Shown: in pieces, positions 36,475-46,567 of the stretch | How the letters are laid out: every line of letters starts with the position of its first letter | How positions within the stretch are numbered: the stretch's first letter is position 1 | NCBI GenBank assembly: GCA_023333565.1 | Contig: JAJKFH010003599.1 | Coordinates: 186,001-250,000 of the forward strand | Origin: Puffinus mauretanicus | Lineage: Eukaryota; Chordata; Aves; Procellariiformes; Procellariidae | Direction: 5' to 3' | Length of the DNA stretch: 64,000 nucleotides | Notes under the pieces: generated by a model | Seen by the model: the letters and a program-made list of their open reading frames with translations, nothing else | Told to the model about the DNA's origin: nothing | Database searches by the model: none | Translations under genes and position numbers: made by a program

Positions 36475-38324
36475 GTTACCTCTTCCTTTTGCAGTCTATA
36501 AAGTGAAGGAAATTAAAGTTACGGGGATTAAGCCTGCTGTGCCATCTATGCATTCATGCACTTCCTGATTGAACTTCAGTCATGCTGCAGGGCATGGCTC
36601 AGGATGAAATTGGGAACCAGGTTGAGAAGGGGCAAAGTGGTTTCACAGCTTATTACCTGTGGGCAGCATAGGGCTAGAAAGGGTACCAGCACCGCTCATG
36701 GTGACCAGAGATGAAAATGTTAAATCCTGAGGCTGTTGGAGAAGATTGTATTGCCCACAACTTGATTGCTTTGGTTGTGTGCTGAGCAGCTGAGGTTTAG
36801 TAGCCCCATCTAGATCCCGACAATCTCATTGGACTCACAGGCATGTACACTTTCAGAGCGTTGCACCCCATTTGCTTATGCAAAGAATTTTAATGTTAAG
36901 GATGTTTCCTGCCAGGAGGGGGATGCAGAGAGGGTGTACAGGTTCCTGCCACTATAGCAGGATTTCAGCTTTCCAGGGCTGACACTGGTTCTGCAGAGAC
37001 CTCCACTCTGGAAGTGAGGTACTGCGTAATATGAATTTCAGTGTGGGCCTCAATAAGCATACAGCTAAGGAACTAATCTTTATATCACTGCATCTAGTGG
37101 AGGATGCAAAGCCTTCCAGGGCTTAAAATTGATTTACTTAATGATGCAAATCTGTATACGTGTGTGTATTCCTTTTCTCAGGTCAGACATGGCTTCTCTT
37201 AGTTTAGTTCAAACGGCTTCTTCATGTGTGTTTGTGAGTGTGTGTATATGCATATGTACACATAACTGAAGTAAATTGCTCTCATACAGAAATAATACAT
37301 CCTCTGCCCTCACAGAAGCTGAAAACTATTCTATTGGTTGAAAGAAAATGAACAACAAATTGAGAGGGTACAACTTTACACGTACGCAATGTTTTTGTAC
37401 TTTGCAACCTTGAAACTACAACTTCATTGGCAATGCACTTTGAAATTTCTGAAATCCATTTATAGATGGAAAAGCTCTTGAGGACTCTTTTTATTTTCGT
37501 GTGATCCACAGTATTGCACACAAGAAGAGAATATGCAAAAATTTATTGAGTGGGAAGAGGGAGACGCTTCAGGCTGTGCACCCAAGAGAACCACAGCTGA
37601 GGCCGGTATAGATTTGTCATTCTTTTCTGGCAGTTCATTTCCTATTTGCTGTATCTTTATCATGGGAAGGTAACATGCAGAAGCATTTCTAGAAAACCCC
37701 TTGTTCTAGGTGATTTGGAGATCAGGAACTATTTTAAGGCTCTTCTCCTCACCAGGCTATACCTTCATTGCTTACAGATTTATGAGAACACAACTGTTTA
37801 GGTGGAAGTATTTATTGTTCATCTTTTGTTGTTGGTGGTGGTTAGTGATTTTCTTTATTTTGGGGGAATATGATTACTCTTTATCTGAGAATGAAGTTGG
37901 AGGAAAACACAACATTTTCCCTTTTTTCCTTTTCTTTGTTTGGCACTTTCTCCCAGCCTCACTTTGAAAAGCACCAGCATCCTCATATTTCAAAGAAACT
38001 GTGATCCTCATGTCAGGAATGTACATTTTCCTCTCCCCATGAATAAAACTCCCAAATTTCACCTCATTGTAGTCCATTGGAAAACAAGAAGGGAATCTCT
38101 CTGTTCATATGTGCAGGGAAAATTTAAGTAAATGCCCAGGTTTCAGCACTTTGTTTCTCCGATGCACGTGAGCCAGCCCAGGGCTGAGGTGGGTTCCTTG
38201 CAATTAAATTTCTGAGAGAGCAGCCTAGTTCAAATGTCAAAAAGGCGATAACCAAATCTTAGATGAGTTGTTGTTTGGGAAAAACATGCTTGTAAAAAAG
38301 AGGAGAGATGATACTGCAAGACCA

Positions 38325-38835
38325 GAGGATAATTCAGTGGGAAAGAGACCTACAGAGTTCCCTAGTCCAACCTCCTGCTGAAAGCAGGGTCAGTCAAGAA
38401 ATCAGACCAAGCTTATCAGGGTTTTACCCCGTTAACCTCCTTGAAAACCTCCAAGGATGGAGCCTGCTCAGCCCCTCTCAGCAACCAGCTCCACTGCCTG
38501 ACTGTTCTCACTGGGAAATAGTTTCTCCTTATATCCAGGCTGATGTCTGCCTGCTTTCATTAAATTACCTGCCCCATTCAGCAATGGTCCCACATTTTTC
38601 TTGTTCAGCCTTTTACCGCTAACGTAGCACAGAAGCTCCTCTTGTTTTCCTTGACATCCCTCACAAGTATAAACTCCAGCTGAGCTTTGGCTTTCCTAAC
38701 ACCATGCCTACCTGCCCAGGCAAAGTTTCTAAATCCCTCCTTTGAACTCCTACCTTCTGTCCACCCTCTGCATACTGCCTTTCTGCATCGCCCAGCCATC
38801 TCATGGCTGTGCCTGACCCTGGTTCCCCCCACCCG
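38325..38835 (-). mobile_element. Internally deleted CR1 LINE, minus strand, RT core missing
   Basis: Reading the minus strand, the first block (38835 to about 38546) encodes the CR1 ORF2 linker between endonuclease and reverse transcriptase. RKAKAQLE lies at 38674-38697, then RDVKENKRSF, then, after a frame change, NVGPLLNG at 38573-38596. About 40 bases later the ORF2 C-terminus appears (DIRRNYFP at 38512-38535, then PSLEVFK), followed by a short 3' untranslated region ending near 'ggttggacta...'. The reverse-transcriptase domain that normally separates these blocks is absent. The frames are broken by shifts, so the copy is dead. The typical (ATTCTRTG)n tail is not evident at the low-coordinate end. 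The high-coordinate boundary is approximate because upstream ORF2 similarity fades out. Confidence 0.85.
38512..38697 (-). pseudogene. CR1 ORF2 relic: pre-RT linker joined to the C-terminal segment
   Basis: This is the recognisable protein-derived core of the deleted CR1. In an intact CR1, ORF2 encodes an apurinic-type endonuclease followed by a reverse transcriptase, and its RNA-protein complex inserts new copies by target-primed reverse transcription. Here only linker residues (RKAKAQLE...RDVKENK, NVGPLLNG) and C-terminal residues (DIRRNYFP) remain, in different frames. No catalytic residue of either enzyme is present, so no function is expected. The basis is by-eye recognition of conserved CR1 peptide motifs. 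Confidence 0.8.
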
Positions 38836-39032
38836 GCCTCAGAGGAGGAGACAGGGCAGCAGTCAGAGATGGGAGAGGCGGTCAGGGAGAAGGAATGGAT
38901 CGGACAAGAAGTCAGAAACAGCAAAAAGCAAATTTTCTCTAAGCAGAAAGTAATTCTGCATATTTTATTTTCTGGGTATCTGACTTCATACCCTGGGGCC
39001 TGATTTGCTGAAATGCTGAGTATTGCAGCTGC

Positions 39033-39058
39033 AACTGAGCTCAATAGGACCTGAACTC
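39033..39058. repeat. Weak member of a recurring short phrase
   Basis: 'caactgagctcaataggacct' resembles 'ctgacttcaatgggacct', seen in clearer form near 12.17, 17.37, 53.22 and 57.54 kb. Short and uncertain. Confidence 0.25.
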
Positions 39059-39139
39059 TGTTTTAAACTGATAAAGCTGAGCACACTGGAAAAATCTGGC
39101 CGTAGGTGCCTCAGACTGGAAAACCAAAATTTTGTCTGT

Positions 39140-39252
39140 GAATCTGTAAAATAGGGCTAATAATACCCCTTATTCTCACAAGGGTCTTGTATAAATAAAT
39201 GCATTCATTGCGAAGTGCTCAGATACCACAGGGATGAGCTCAATAGAAAAGC
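39140..39252 (+). repeat. MIR-like SINE remnant
   Basis: This is the best MIR-family match in the window. 'atctgtaaaatagggctaa', 'taataccc', 'ctcacaagggtcttgt', 'aaataaatgcattcattg' and 'gaagtgctcagataccaca' occur in the right order and spacing, ending 'atagaaaagcc'. This is the sauropsid form of MIR/CORE-SINE. The 5' tRNA-related part is not recognisable, and its start may lie up to about 60 bases upstream. Confidence 0.7.
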
Positions 39253-39259
39253 CCAGGAG

Positions 39260-42109
39260 GCAACCGAAAATTCTGTCTTTAGAGAAGGATTTGAATAGTG
39301 TGCAGTAAATAAGGCTTGGGGCCTCTCATCTTATAATAAGGAGTAAACAAGAGACTGAATAACTGCTGATTAAGTGAGCAGCATCAGTCCTGTGTGATGA
39401 GTGAGGTATGGTCCTTTGGAAAAAAAATCTACATGTGGCTGTGTGATTAACAGCTATGTCATAATACATAGACACAATGGAAGAGACAGATTTATCTCCT
39501 ACATGATTTTAATTCTGACATATCCTGGTTTTTTGGTAAAGTGACTCTGCAATCATAAAACAGTTCTTTTAACATAATTTCTGCACACACTTGTATGTAT
39601 ATTTGTTTAAAACAGTGTGATTCAATACAGCTCCAAAACAGGTCTATTTTTGGCATACAGTCTTATTCCTATAATGTTGATAAAGCAAGAAATACTGTCA
39701 CAGCTTACATTTTCTATTTGTTGTACTAGTTCCTCTTAGTGCACATGAATCCTTCTAGCCTTATCAGTGACTGGGAATTAATTTCTTATATGGTTTTGTA
39801 GTTCCCATATTTAATCCATTGCATCAATAATTGTATTACAAATATATGTGTTAAATGTGTATCTAGCATAAAACAGGCAATCCCATTAGTTAAGGAAGCT
39901 GTATTCATGTCTCCATACACAGAAAAATCCTGGATTATGTGTTTGTCATAAACACTTGTAATGAGAAAGGAAAATTGGGTTGTGGGTTGCTAGAAGGAGT
40001 TTAAATAAATTGTTTTATTGCTATTGAAAACTTCAAAAAGAAGATGCTTTCTAAAGCAAGGTGCAGCACTGCTCTCAGGAAGTAATTTATTTTTTTTCCT
40101 TTAAGCCAAAAGAATTTTTTTTTTTTAAGTCCATTCTAGTTTGGTCAGGCAGCTGCATTCAAAATGTGTCCTACTGCAGAAATAGAGGAATTTATGGGTT
40201 TCTTGCAGTCTGGTTAGGCTTAATATTAGCTTTTGTTCGAAATGTCACTGTACTATCCTCGTACAACTTCTTTCTGTAAAAGGCAGCCTACTGCTGGGGA
40301 TTTACCCATTGGTTCTTGGGCCAGCTTCTCTAAGCACGTTAGCCAGTTTTCAGCAAGACTTTTTCTCCCCTTCCTATTCATAGCTGCCAAAATTAAGCCT
40401 TGCTTGCTTTGTCTACCACTTGGGAACAAGGCAAACAGACTGCCAAAACCAGCAGGAGAGCATCCTGCTGCACCTGAGAATTAGGCATCAGAGTCCACCA
40501 AAACCCTTCCAGAAAGAATGCAAAAACCCCAGGCCAACCCCTAGCATCTGCTGCCGTGTGCTAATTACAACATCACTAAAGCAAATGGGTTTATACAAGG
40601 GAAAGGAAAAGCATGTTTACATGAAAGTAAAATGTCTGAAGACACAAATAAGTGTCACCTACAAGAAGGGCTTTAAAGTTCATATCCGGTCACGTCTAGC
40701 GTGAAGAAGAGCAGATGATATGTCAGCACCAGAAACAGCATCAATATTTTGGGATTAACCTGGCTTTTCTATAGCCAACAAAGTGCAGGGATTATCAGCT
40801 TTCAAGATTTTGTTTTCCTCCCTGTGCTTTAATGTCACACAATTTCACAGCAGCTAAATATGACAGACGATGCTGCTACCCCCTCCTTTGGATTTCATAC
40901 TGGAATGTTATTGGAAAATTCAAGAAAGAGCTGAAGATGGCTTAAGCTTTCAACACCATCCTTGTCATCAGACTAAGAACTTGTGCAGGCACAAGGGGGA
41001 AAGAAACATTACAATTATGGGGGAACAAGTATACAAATAGTTTGCTGTCTTGTAATGTTTGTTCCTTGGGAGGCTTTAAGGATCTTGCCACACATTTACT
41101 GTCAGATTAAAATCCTGCTGCTGAAGTGATGATCTCTACTCCCTCATTGTCCACTCTGTCATCTCCTGAAAGCTGCTGCCCCTGTAGCTGAGGGGGCTGG
41201 GTGGCTTTTGAGCCACCTCTTGACCATCGCATTTTGCGGGATGGTATGTTGCCATGAATCAAAACAGATTAAGATTTACTTTAATAAGCCTGGCTGTTAG
41301 CTGCACGTGTTTAGGAGAGGCCCCATAGTCGATACTGCAGGGGCAGAAGTTTCCCAGAAAGAGGCAAGGCAGAAGCAAGAGATGAAAATTGTTTTGTCTG
41401 TCACAGTTCAATCTGCTGCTGAATGTACGTCAAAGCCTTCAGTGGAATATGATGAAAACATAAAAAAAAGATGAGGAACCTACCCAGAATAATAAGATTC
41501 ATGTGGTAACTCAAGACTCATATAACCTAACCTACAAGACCCTATCCCTCCCAAGAATTATGTCACTTTTCCCAGTGACACGGATCACATAAGGAATCAT
41601 TGCTTCTGTGAGCAGGGAAATGTCATTTAAATCTAAGCGTTTAGCCTGTTGAGGGGACCTTCCTAGGGACTGGTTGAAATTAAAAGGAGGGGAAAAGGGT
41701 TGAATGATTTTATTTCATTAGAACTACACATAGTCTTGGAGAGGCTAAATATTAATTTCCAGTTTAAAAAATAAAAATAAAACAACAAATGAAGCACAAA
41801 ACAAGGAAGTGAACCAACCCCAGATAACATCTTCTGTATTCCCTCCCTTGTTTTAAGGCTGGATCAACATGCAGAGAAGAGGGAGAAATGTTTAAGCTAA
41901 TAGGAGACAATTATAGCAGTCAAGCTTTTTCACACCCACCTTTCATTCCCTCCCTAAAGTGTATTTGGCACCCAGACAATAGCAGGCAAGATATGCCATC
42001 CATTGTTTCGGTAATGATACAGGTGGGTGGAACAGGGCTGCTCGCATGATCCCATGACAGAGAAAAATTCCCTGTCACTACAGTGCGCTTAAAATGCTAT
42101 GTCTGACAA
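39260..42109. other. Unique non-coding DNA
   Basis: No gene or clear transposon is seen. A small perfect hairpin (GGTGGCT/AGCCACC, loop TTTG) lies at 41200-41217. AT-rich stretches at 39430-39860 show nothing specific. Confidence 0.5.
41200..41217. repeat. Perfect 7-bp stem-loop, 4-nt loop
   Basis: GGTGGCT (41200-41206) and AGCCACC (41211-41217) flank the loop TTTG. Confidence 0.85.
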
Positions 42110-42310
42110 CCCTGTCTCGTCCCATCCCTTCCTGCTTCAGCCTCTCCCTCTCAGTGCTGGAGCACAGCGGTAAGCCGCCTTCTCTGCTTGGTCTCCCTGC
42201 CGGGCTCCCAGCTTTGGGAAGCGGGCTCTGCGCGCTCCCGACCTGGCGCTCCCAGCGTGGCAGCACCGCAATCTGGACGGAGGGAAAGAGGTTTGCTCTG
42301 CGGCTTGGGG
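42110..42310. promoter_or_regulatory. Small CpG-rich patch, possible promoter or enhancer
   Basis: About 13 CpG dinucleotides occur in 200 bases, while surrounding DNA has very few. Sites include TGCGCGC, CCGGG and several GCG. A donor-like GCG|GTAAGC sits inside it at about 42170-42178. No TATA box or coding exon is evident, so function is inferred only from CpG retention. Confidence 0.4.
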
Positions 42311-44670
42311 ATGGGTTTCTAATGCCAAACCTGCCCCCTGCCAGGCCCAAACTGCCCTCTTCTGTGCTGGTCTGAAGCTTTCAGGCCTGTGAGACTGCCC
42401 ACATCCAAACATACCCCCAGTTTCGCATCCAAACATATGAAAATGCTTTAAGCTCTGCAGTCCTTTGCATGATCAGGGATCCCATGGGCTTAGCTGAACG
42501 AGAGGGATGAGAACCTCCCAACTGGAGCCCACACGTGCCTCAAATGCCACATAGAGTTTGCTCTCATTTATAGTCGTTACTAATGCACTAATGCAATCAT
42601 TGAACCCTGACAACCTTTTTGCTAGCCATATCCCACCGCCTAGGCTGCAGCAAGGAGAAACTGTTGGAGCTGCAACAACAGCTTTGGAGGGCTGGGGTAC
42701 CCCAATACACAGCCAGATCCTGTGGCACGAGGGTACCCAGCCATTCAGGGAAGTTTTGTTTTGACCAGGCTGCACCATCACTGTGAGCAGCCCACCTCCC
42801 AGCACTGGGCAGGAACAGTCCTGCATGGCTTAGCAGAGACTATTGAGATATATGCCATGGGAAACCTGTTTGTGTTGTAAGGAAAGGCATTAGAAATCAG
42901 TAGAATAATGAGCAGATGGTTTCAGCTCTGTTTTCTCAAGCTGTATATTCTCCCGCTGCGTGAACTGCAGGCAATGGAAAGTAAATGGCGACCACTAGAT
43001 AGCGGTTTTTAACAAATATGAATACATATACTTTAAAGTAGTCTAAGTACTTCAACTGACATCTTATTTTAAAAAACAGCACCCTTTTCCCCTTGCAATA
43101 TAGGGTATCCAAACAAGCAGTCCTCTTATCAGATATATTAATCCTAAAATAAGGAACATGTAGAGCCATAGAATTACATAGCGTTATTGGAAACAAAAAT
43201 GGCACTTACTTCTAGAAAATACATATCCTTGTTGTTGCCAGTCTGTAACAGAAAACTGCATCTGGAACCCCTATTGTTGTGGCAATGTCTAAAAGGAAGC
43301 TTTATTTCTTCCATAATGAGAGGCAAAGCCGGGTAGCTTTCAAGATGCTGCAAATTTTGCATGCCCTGTGCAGAGGCTGCTTTTAGAAGGCACTTCACCT
43401 AGACCAAACGCTGCTACAGGGCAACAGCATAATGGAAATTTCAAGTCCTCTGCCCCTTGCAGGACCTCTCTGGCTGCCCAGCGCACGGTTCAGTAAGCAA
43501 AGACACAAGCCAATAACAAAAGAGAAAATGCTTTTATTTATTTTTCCTGGGTTTTGGTGACACTCAGAACATACTTCCAAAATGAATAATTTAAGTCTTT
43601 ACGGCTCGTTCAATTTCAGTTTACACACTGCATTTTATCCAGCTCAGGCTATGTCAGTATAATGCAAGAGAGAGCCATTCAAGATACTGAGTTACTATTC
43701 TCCATATATGTAACATTGGCCGGTATTCAAGTCCAGAGACATAACAGAGGCTTTTGTGCAGATATTTTTGGCTGATATTGGGAACTGCTATGATAAAGAG
43801 GGATGGAAGCCATCTGCAGAAAACACACATACACACATACACACACAAAAGCAGTTTTACTGGTCAAGGAATCCAGGATCAATGCTACACTTGAGCTCTG
43901 GATATTATCAGAGCTATGCAGGAGCCAGAATTTCTGTCTGAGAGACAGCCCAGGATTTTGAATCTTTCCATATTAGATCAGAACAGAATGTTTATTTTCA
44001 GAATTTGCCCTACAAATGTTTTTAATTAAAATGTTACTTTCTATTTTGACATTTGTTGTTTATAATTTTTCATTTAAAAGCAAAATTTGCAGTGAAAGCC
44101 ACTCCAAAATGGAGCCAAGGGGTTCCAGTGTGATCAGCTTCAGCCTTTTCAAAACATTGCGTTACAGAAAGTGAGGAGGTCGCTTCATTACTTTCCATTT
44201 TGTTCAAAACGAAATATCATTATAATCAATATTTCCTGCAAAATGTCCCAGTTATAATAAGCTGATACTATCTAACACAAAGCTGCTTCCACCAAACACT
44301 TTTGACCATATCTACTAAGAAGTACTTATCTACACAGGGAGAATTCAGACACCTGATATCCTTCTGTGCAATCATTCTTGCTTCTGCCTCCCTCAACCTC
44401 ATTTCTTATTAAAGTCACAAGAAGAAGCAAGCTAGAAAAGCTGATGGGGAGGGGAAAGAGACCTAGCGGGAGAAGCAACAGCTGATACAATGGAGGGAAA
44501 TGCCTTATTCAGGGACACCGCTATAGCTAGCTAGCACGCACTCCCTTGCATGCATACTCCCCACTGAGCCTGTCATCTCATTCATGCAGGCTGTGTCCAG
44601 GGGCTCTGGAGCCAGTCTGACCGAGCCCCGAACTTGGTTCAAATGAAATATTTAGTAGGAGAGCCAAGAG
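42311..44670. other. Unique non-coding DNA
   Basis: No gene seen. It contains a CA-rich microsatellite at 43823-43846. The phrase at 43152-43180 faintly resembles a CR1 tail in minus orientation but cannot be extended. Confidence 0.5.
43823..43846 (+). repeat. (CA)n/(CATACA)n microsatellite
   Basis: Alternating CA units interrupted twice by CATACA. Confidence 0.9.
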
Positions 44671-44945
44671 GATCATCTCGGCACCAGGCGCAGACTCGGG
44701 CGCTTTGCTCATCCCTGCCCTCCCTGTGGGCTGCCAGCAGAGGAAGCGGAGGCGCGGAGCTGATAACGCACCCGCAGCACGCGTCCAGCCAGGCTCCCCG
44801 AGACATGGCAGGAGACTCTTCCCTGGCCAGAGGCGTCAGCTCAGCTCTCAGCGTAACAAGGGCTCAGCTCCTCCGCAGCAATCCTGCGTGGGATCGGTCC
44901 CTGCTTCTCTCTGCCCAGCGTCACCGGCTTTCAGCGGTGCTGAAA
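44671..44945. promoter_or_regulatory. CpG island-like patch, strongest in the window
   Basis: I counted roughly 19 CpGs in about 260-275 bases at about 66 percent GC, giving an observed/expected ratio near 0.67, in otherwise CpG-poor DNA. The block includes GGCGCGG and CACGCGT. It has no recognisable exon: open frames cross it on the plus strand (44634-44960), but the peptide is unlike any family I know. A promoter of a non-coding RNA, an enhancer or a distant first exon are all possible. Confidence 0.5.
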
Positions 44946-46513
44946 GGGTCAGATGTCTAGAAGGTGCTGCTTAAAATTAATTAAGATGCAGGCTCAAGTC
45001 CTCACAAGAAGCATGGGAAAATTAGGTACTACCAAGTGCCCTACAAAAAAGGCAACATGCTGAAGTGGTCAACCTACATATTAGAACTAGAAAATTACTA
45101 TAGGGAAAAAGAGCAAAACATTGATTTTAGAAACAAAGATAAACAGAATTATTTATGTCCTAGTAAAGAAAAAGACTTAGCCTACACACTCCAGGAGGGT
45201 TTAAGCACAGTTTTCCTCCAGCTAGGACTGGACTTCATCCCCTGGACACTTGACTTCAACCCCTCTTTCCTGCTCCAGTCTCCACCCCGGGCCAGGCTGC
45301 CTTCTGGGAGCTGCAGGACAAAGCCCAGCAGTCCTTTCCCTGCCCGTGGTGCAAGCTCTGCCTGGCCTCTCTGCCCGCCCGTGCACGCCTGGAGGCAGGC
45401 TTAAGGCATGGCTGGATGGCAGTGAGTTTGTGGCTGCTTCCATGCTTCTTCCTTTTTTTCCCTTTCCCCTCCCCTCTTTTCCACCCCCTGCATGAGGACT
45501 ACCTAGGTGCCACCATAGGTGGTTCATAGATGCCGTAATAAAGAGTTTTACATCAGCTGCAGTGAGGTGGGGGCCAACTCAGTGATGCCTCTCACTGCAC
45601 CAGTGCTTCTGTTTACCACAGTGTGACAGCGGCAATTTGTTTCAGACCCTTATGGTGTAATTGCTGTTTACGTATTGCATCTCTGTGAGTTCATTCTGCT
45701 CTGTAGCGATCTCCAAGAAATTCAGGGAAGACTTAGAATTTTTCCAACTAGAGGCACCACAGTCAGGGTTCCAGCTTTGGCATTGCACTGCACAAGGGCA
45801 ATCTGATCTCAAGTCCCAATTCATGCCACAAGTATGTCATCCTTTCAAGCTAGGACCTCTCCAGTGTTTATTCAGGACATGTTTAGTGCTTTTTGGTAGG
45901 ACAAGAAGATTAACGTATCAGCATAATGGAGAATCAAGTGCAATATTGTCTTTGGCTTTAATTTTAAGTGGAATATTTCTGCTTCCTTTTAAAACAAAAC
46001 ACGAAGACTGTTTCCTCCCTGTCTGAGGTTTGTTTTGCAGTGTTTCAGCACAGACTGGGAATTGTATGGTGTACTATTAATACAAGTTATTAATAGGAGT
46101 TAATAATGGAAGCACAGACACTTTAGGGAATGAGATCATTACAATTAAGAATAAGAGGAGCCTACACAAGAAAATGAAACCTTACATTGCTTAAACAGCT
46201 TTAATAATAACCAGTGGGTTTCCACTCATTAAGATTGCTTTAAGTATCTGCATCAGAGAGATGAAGAAGAAAATGTATTCAGAGATAAACTGAAGAAAAA
46301 AACAGGGCAATGAATGGAGAATGAGATCACACTTCTTTCTAAATATGCAAATAGATAAACAGCAGAACAATAGATTTTCTTCTGTTCCGTTCACAAAGGT
46401 GCAGTTTGCTTATCTGAGATCATTGTGAGATTGCAAGAACACAAGGCTTAATACAAAATCTCCCAGAAGCAGACAAACAGTTTGGCCAGGCTGGCTTTGT
46501 TGTAGTAGAACTC
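44946..46513. other. Unique non-coding DNA
   Basis: No gene seen. The part at 45280-45490 is GC- and pyrimidine-rich with a few CpGs. The rest is AT-rich and featureless to my eye. Confidence 0.5.
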
Positions 46514-46567
46514 TTTATTTATATATACACATACACACAGACGTGTGTATGTGTATATGTAAAAAAA
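46514..46567. repeat. Long CA/TG palindrome, 16-bp perfect core stem
   Basis: ATATACACATACACAC (46523-46538) and GTGTGTATGTGTATAT (46543-46558) are exact reverse complements around the 4-nt loop AGAC. Beyond a T-G wobble, A-T and TTT/AAA pairing continues outward, then one mismatch and three more T-A pairs, giving a stem of about 25 bp. Confidence 0.95.

Larger units (their letters stand above)
32516..38324. other. Unique AT-rich non-coding DNA
   Basis: No gene is seen. 32990-33085 is very AT-rich with homeodomain-like cores (TTAATTAG, TTAATTATTAA). The interval also holds a CT microsatellite, a T9/A14 palindrome and a TG-rich stretch at about 37223-37265. Confidence 0.5.

Noticed and set aside
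43152..43200. 'gccatagaattacatagcgttattggaaac', resembling a CR1 tail on the minus strand
   Set aside because: The next 100 bases do not continue as CR1 3' untranslated sequence, so the match is too short to call.
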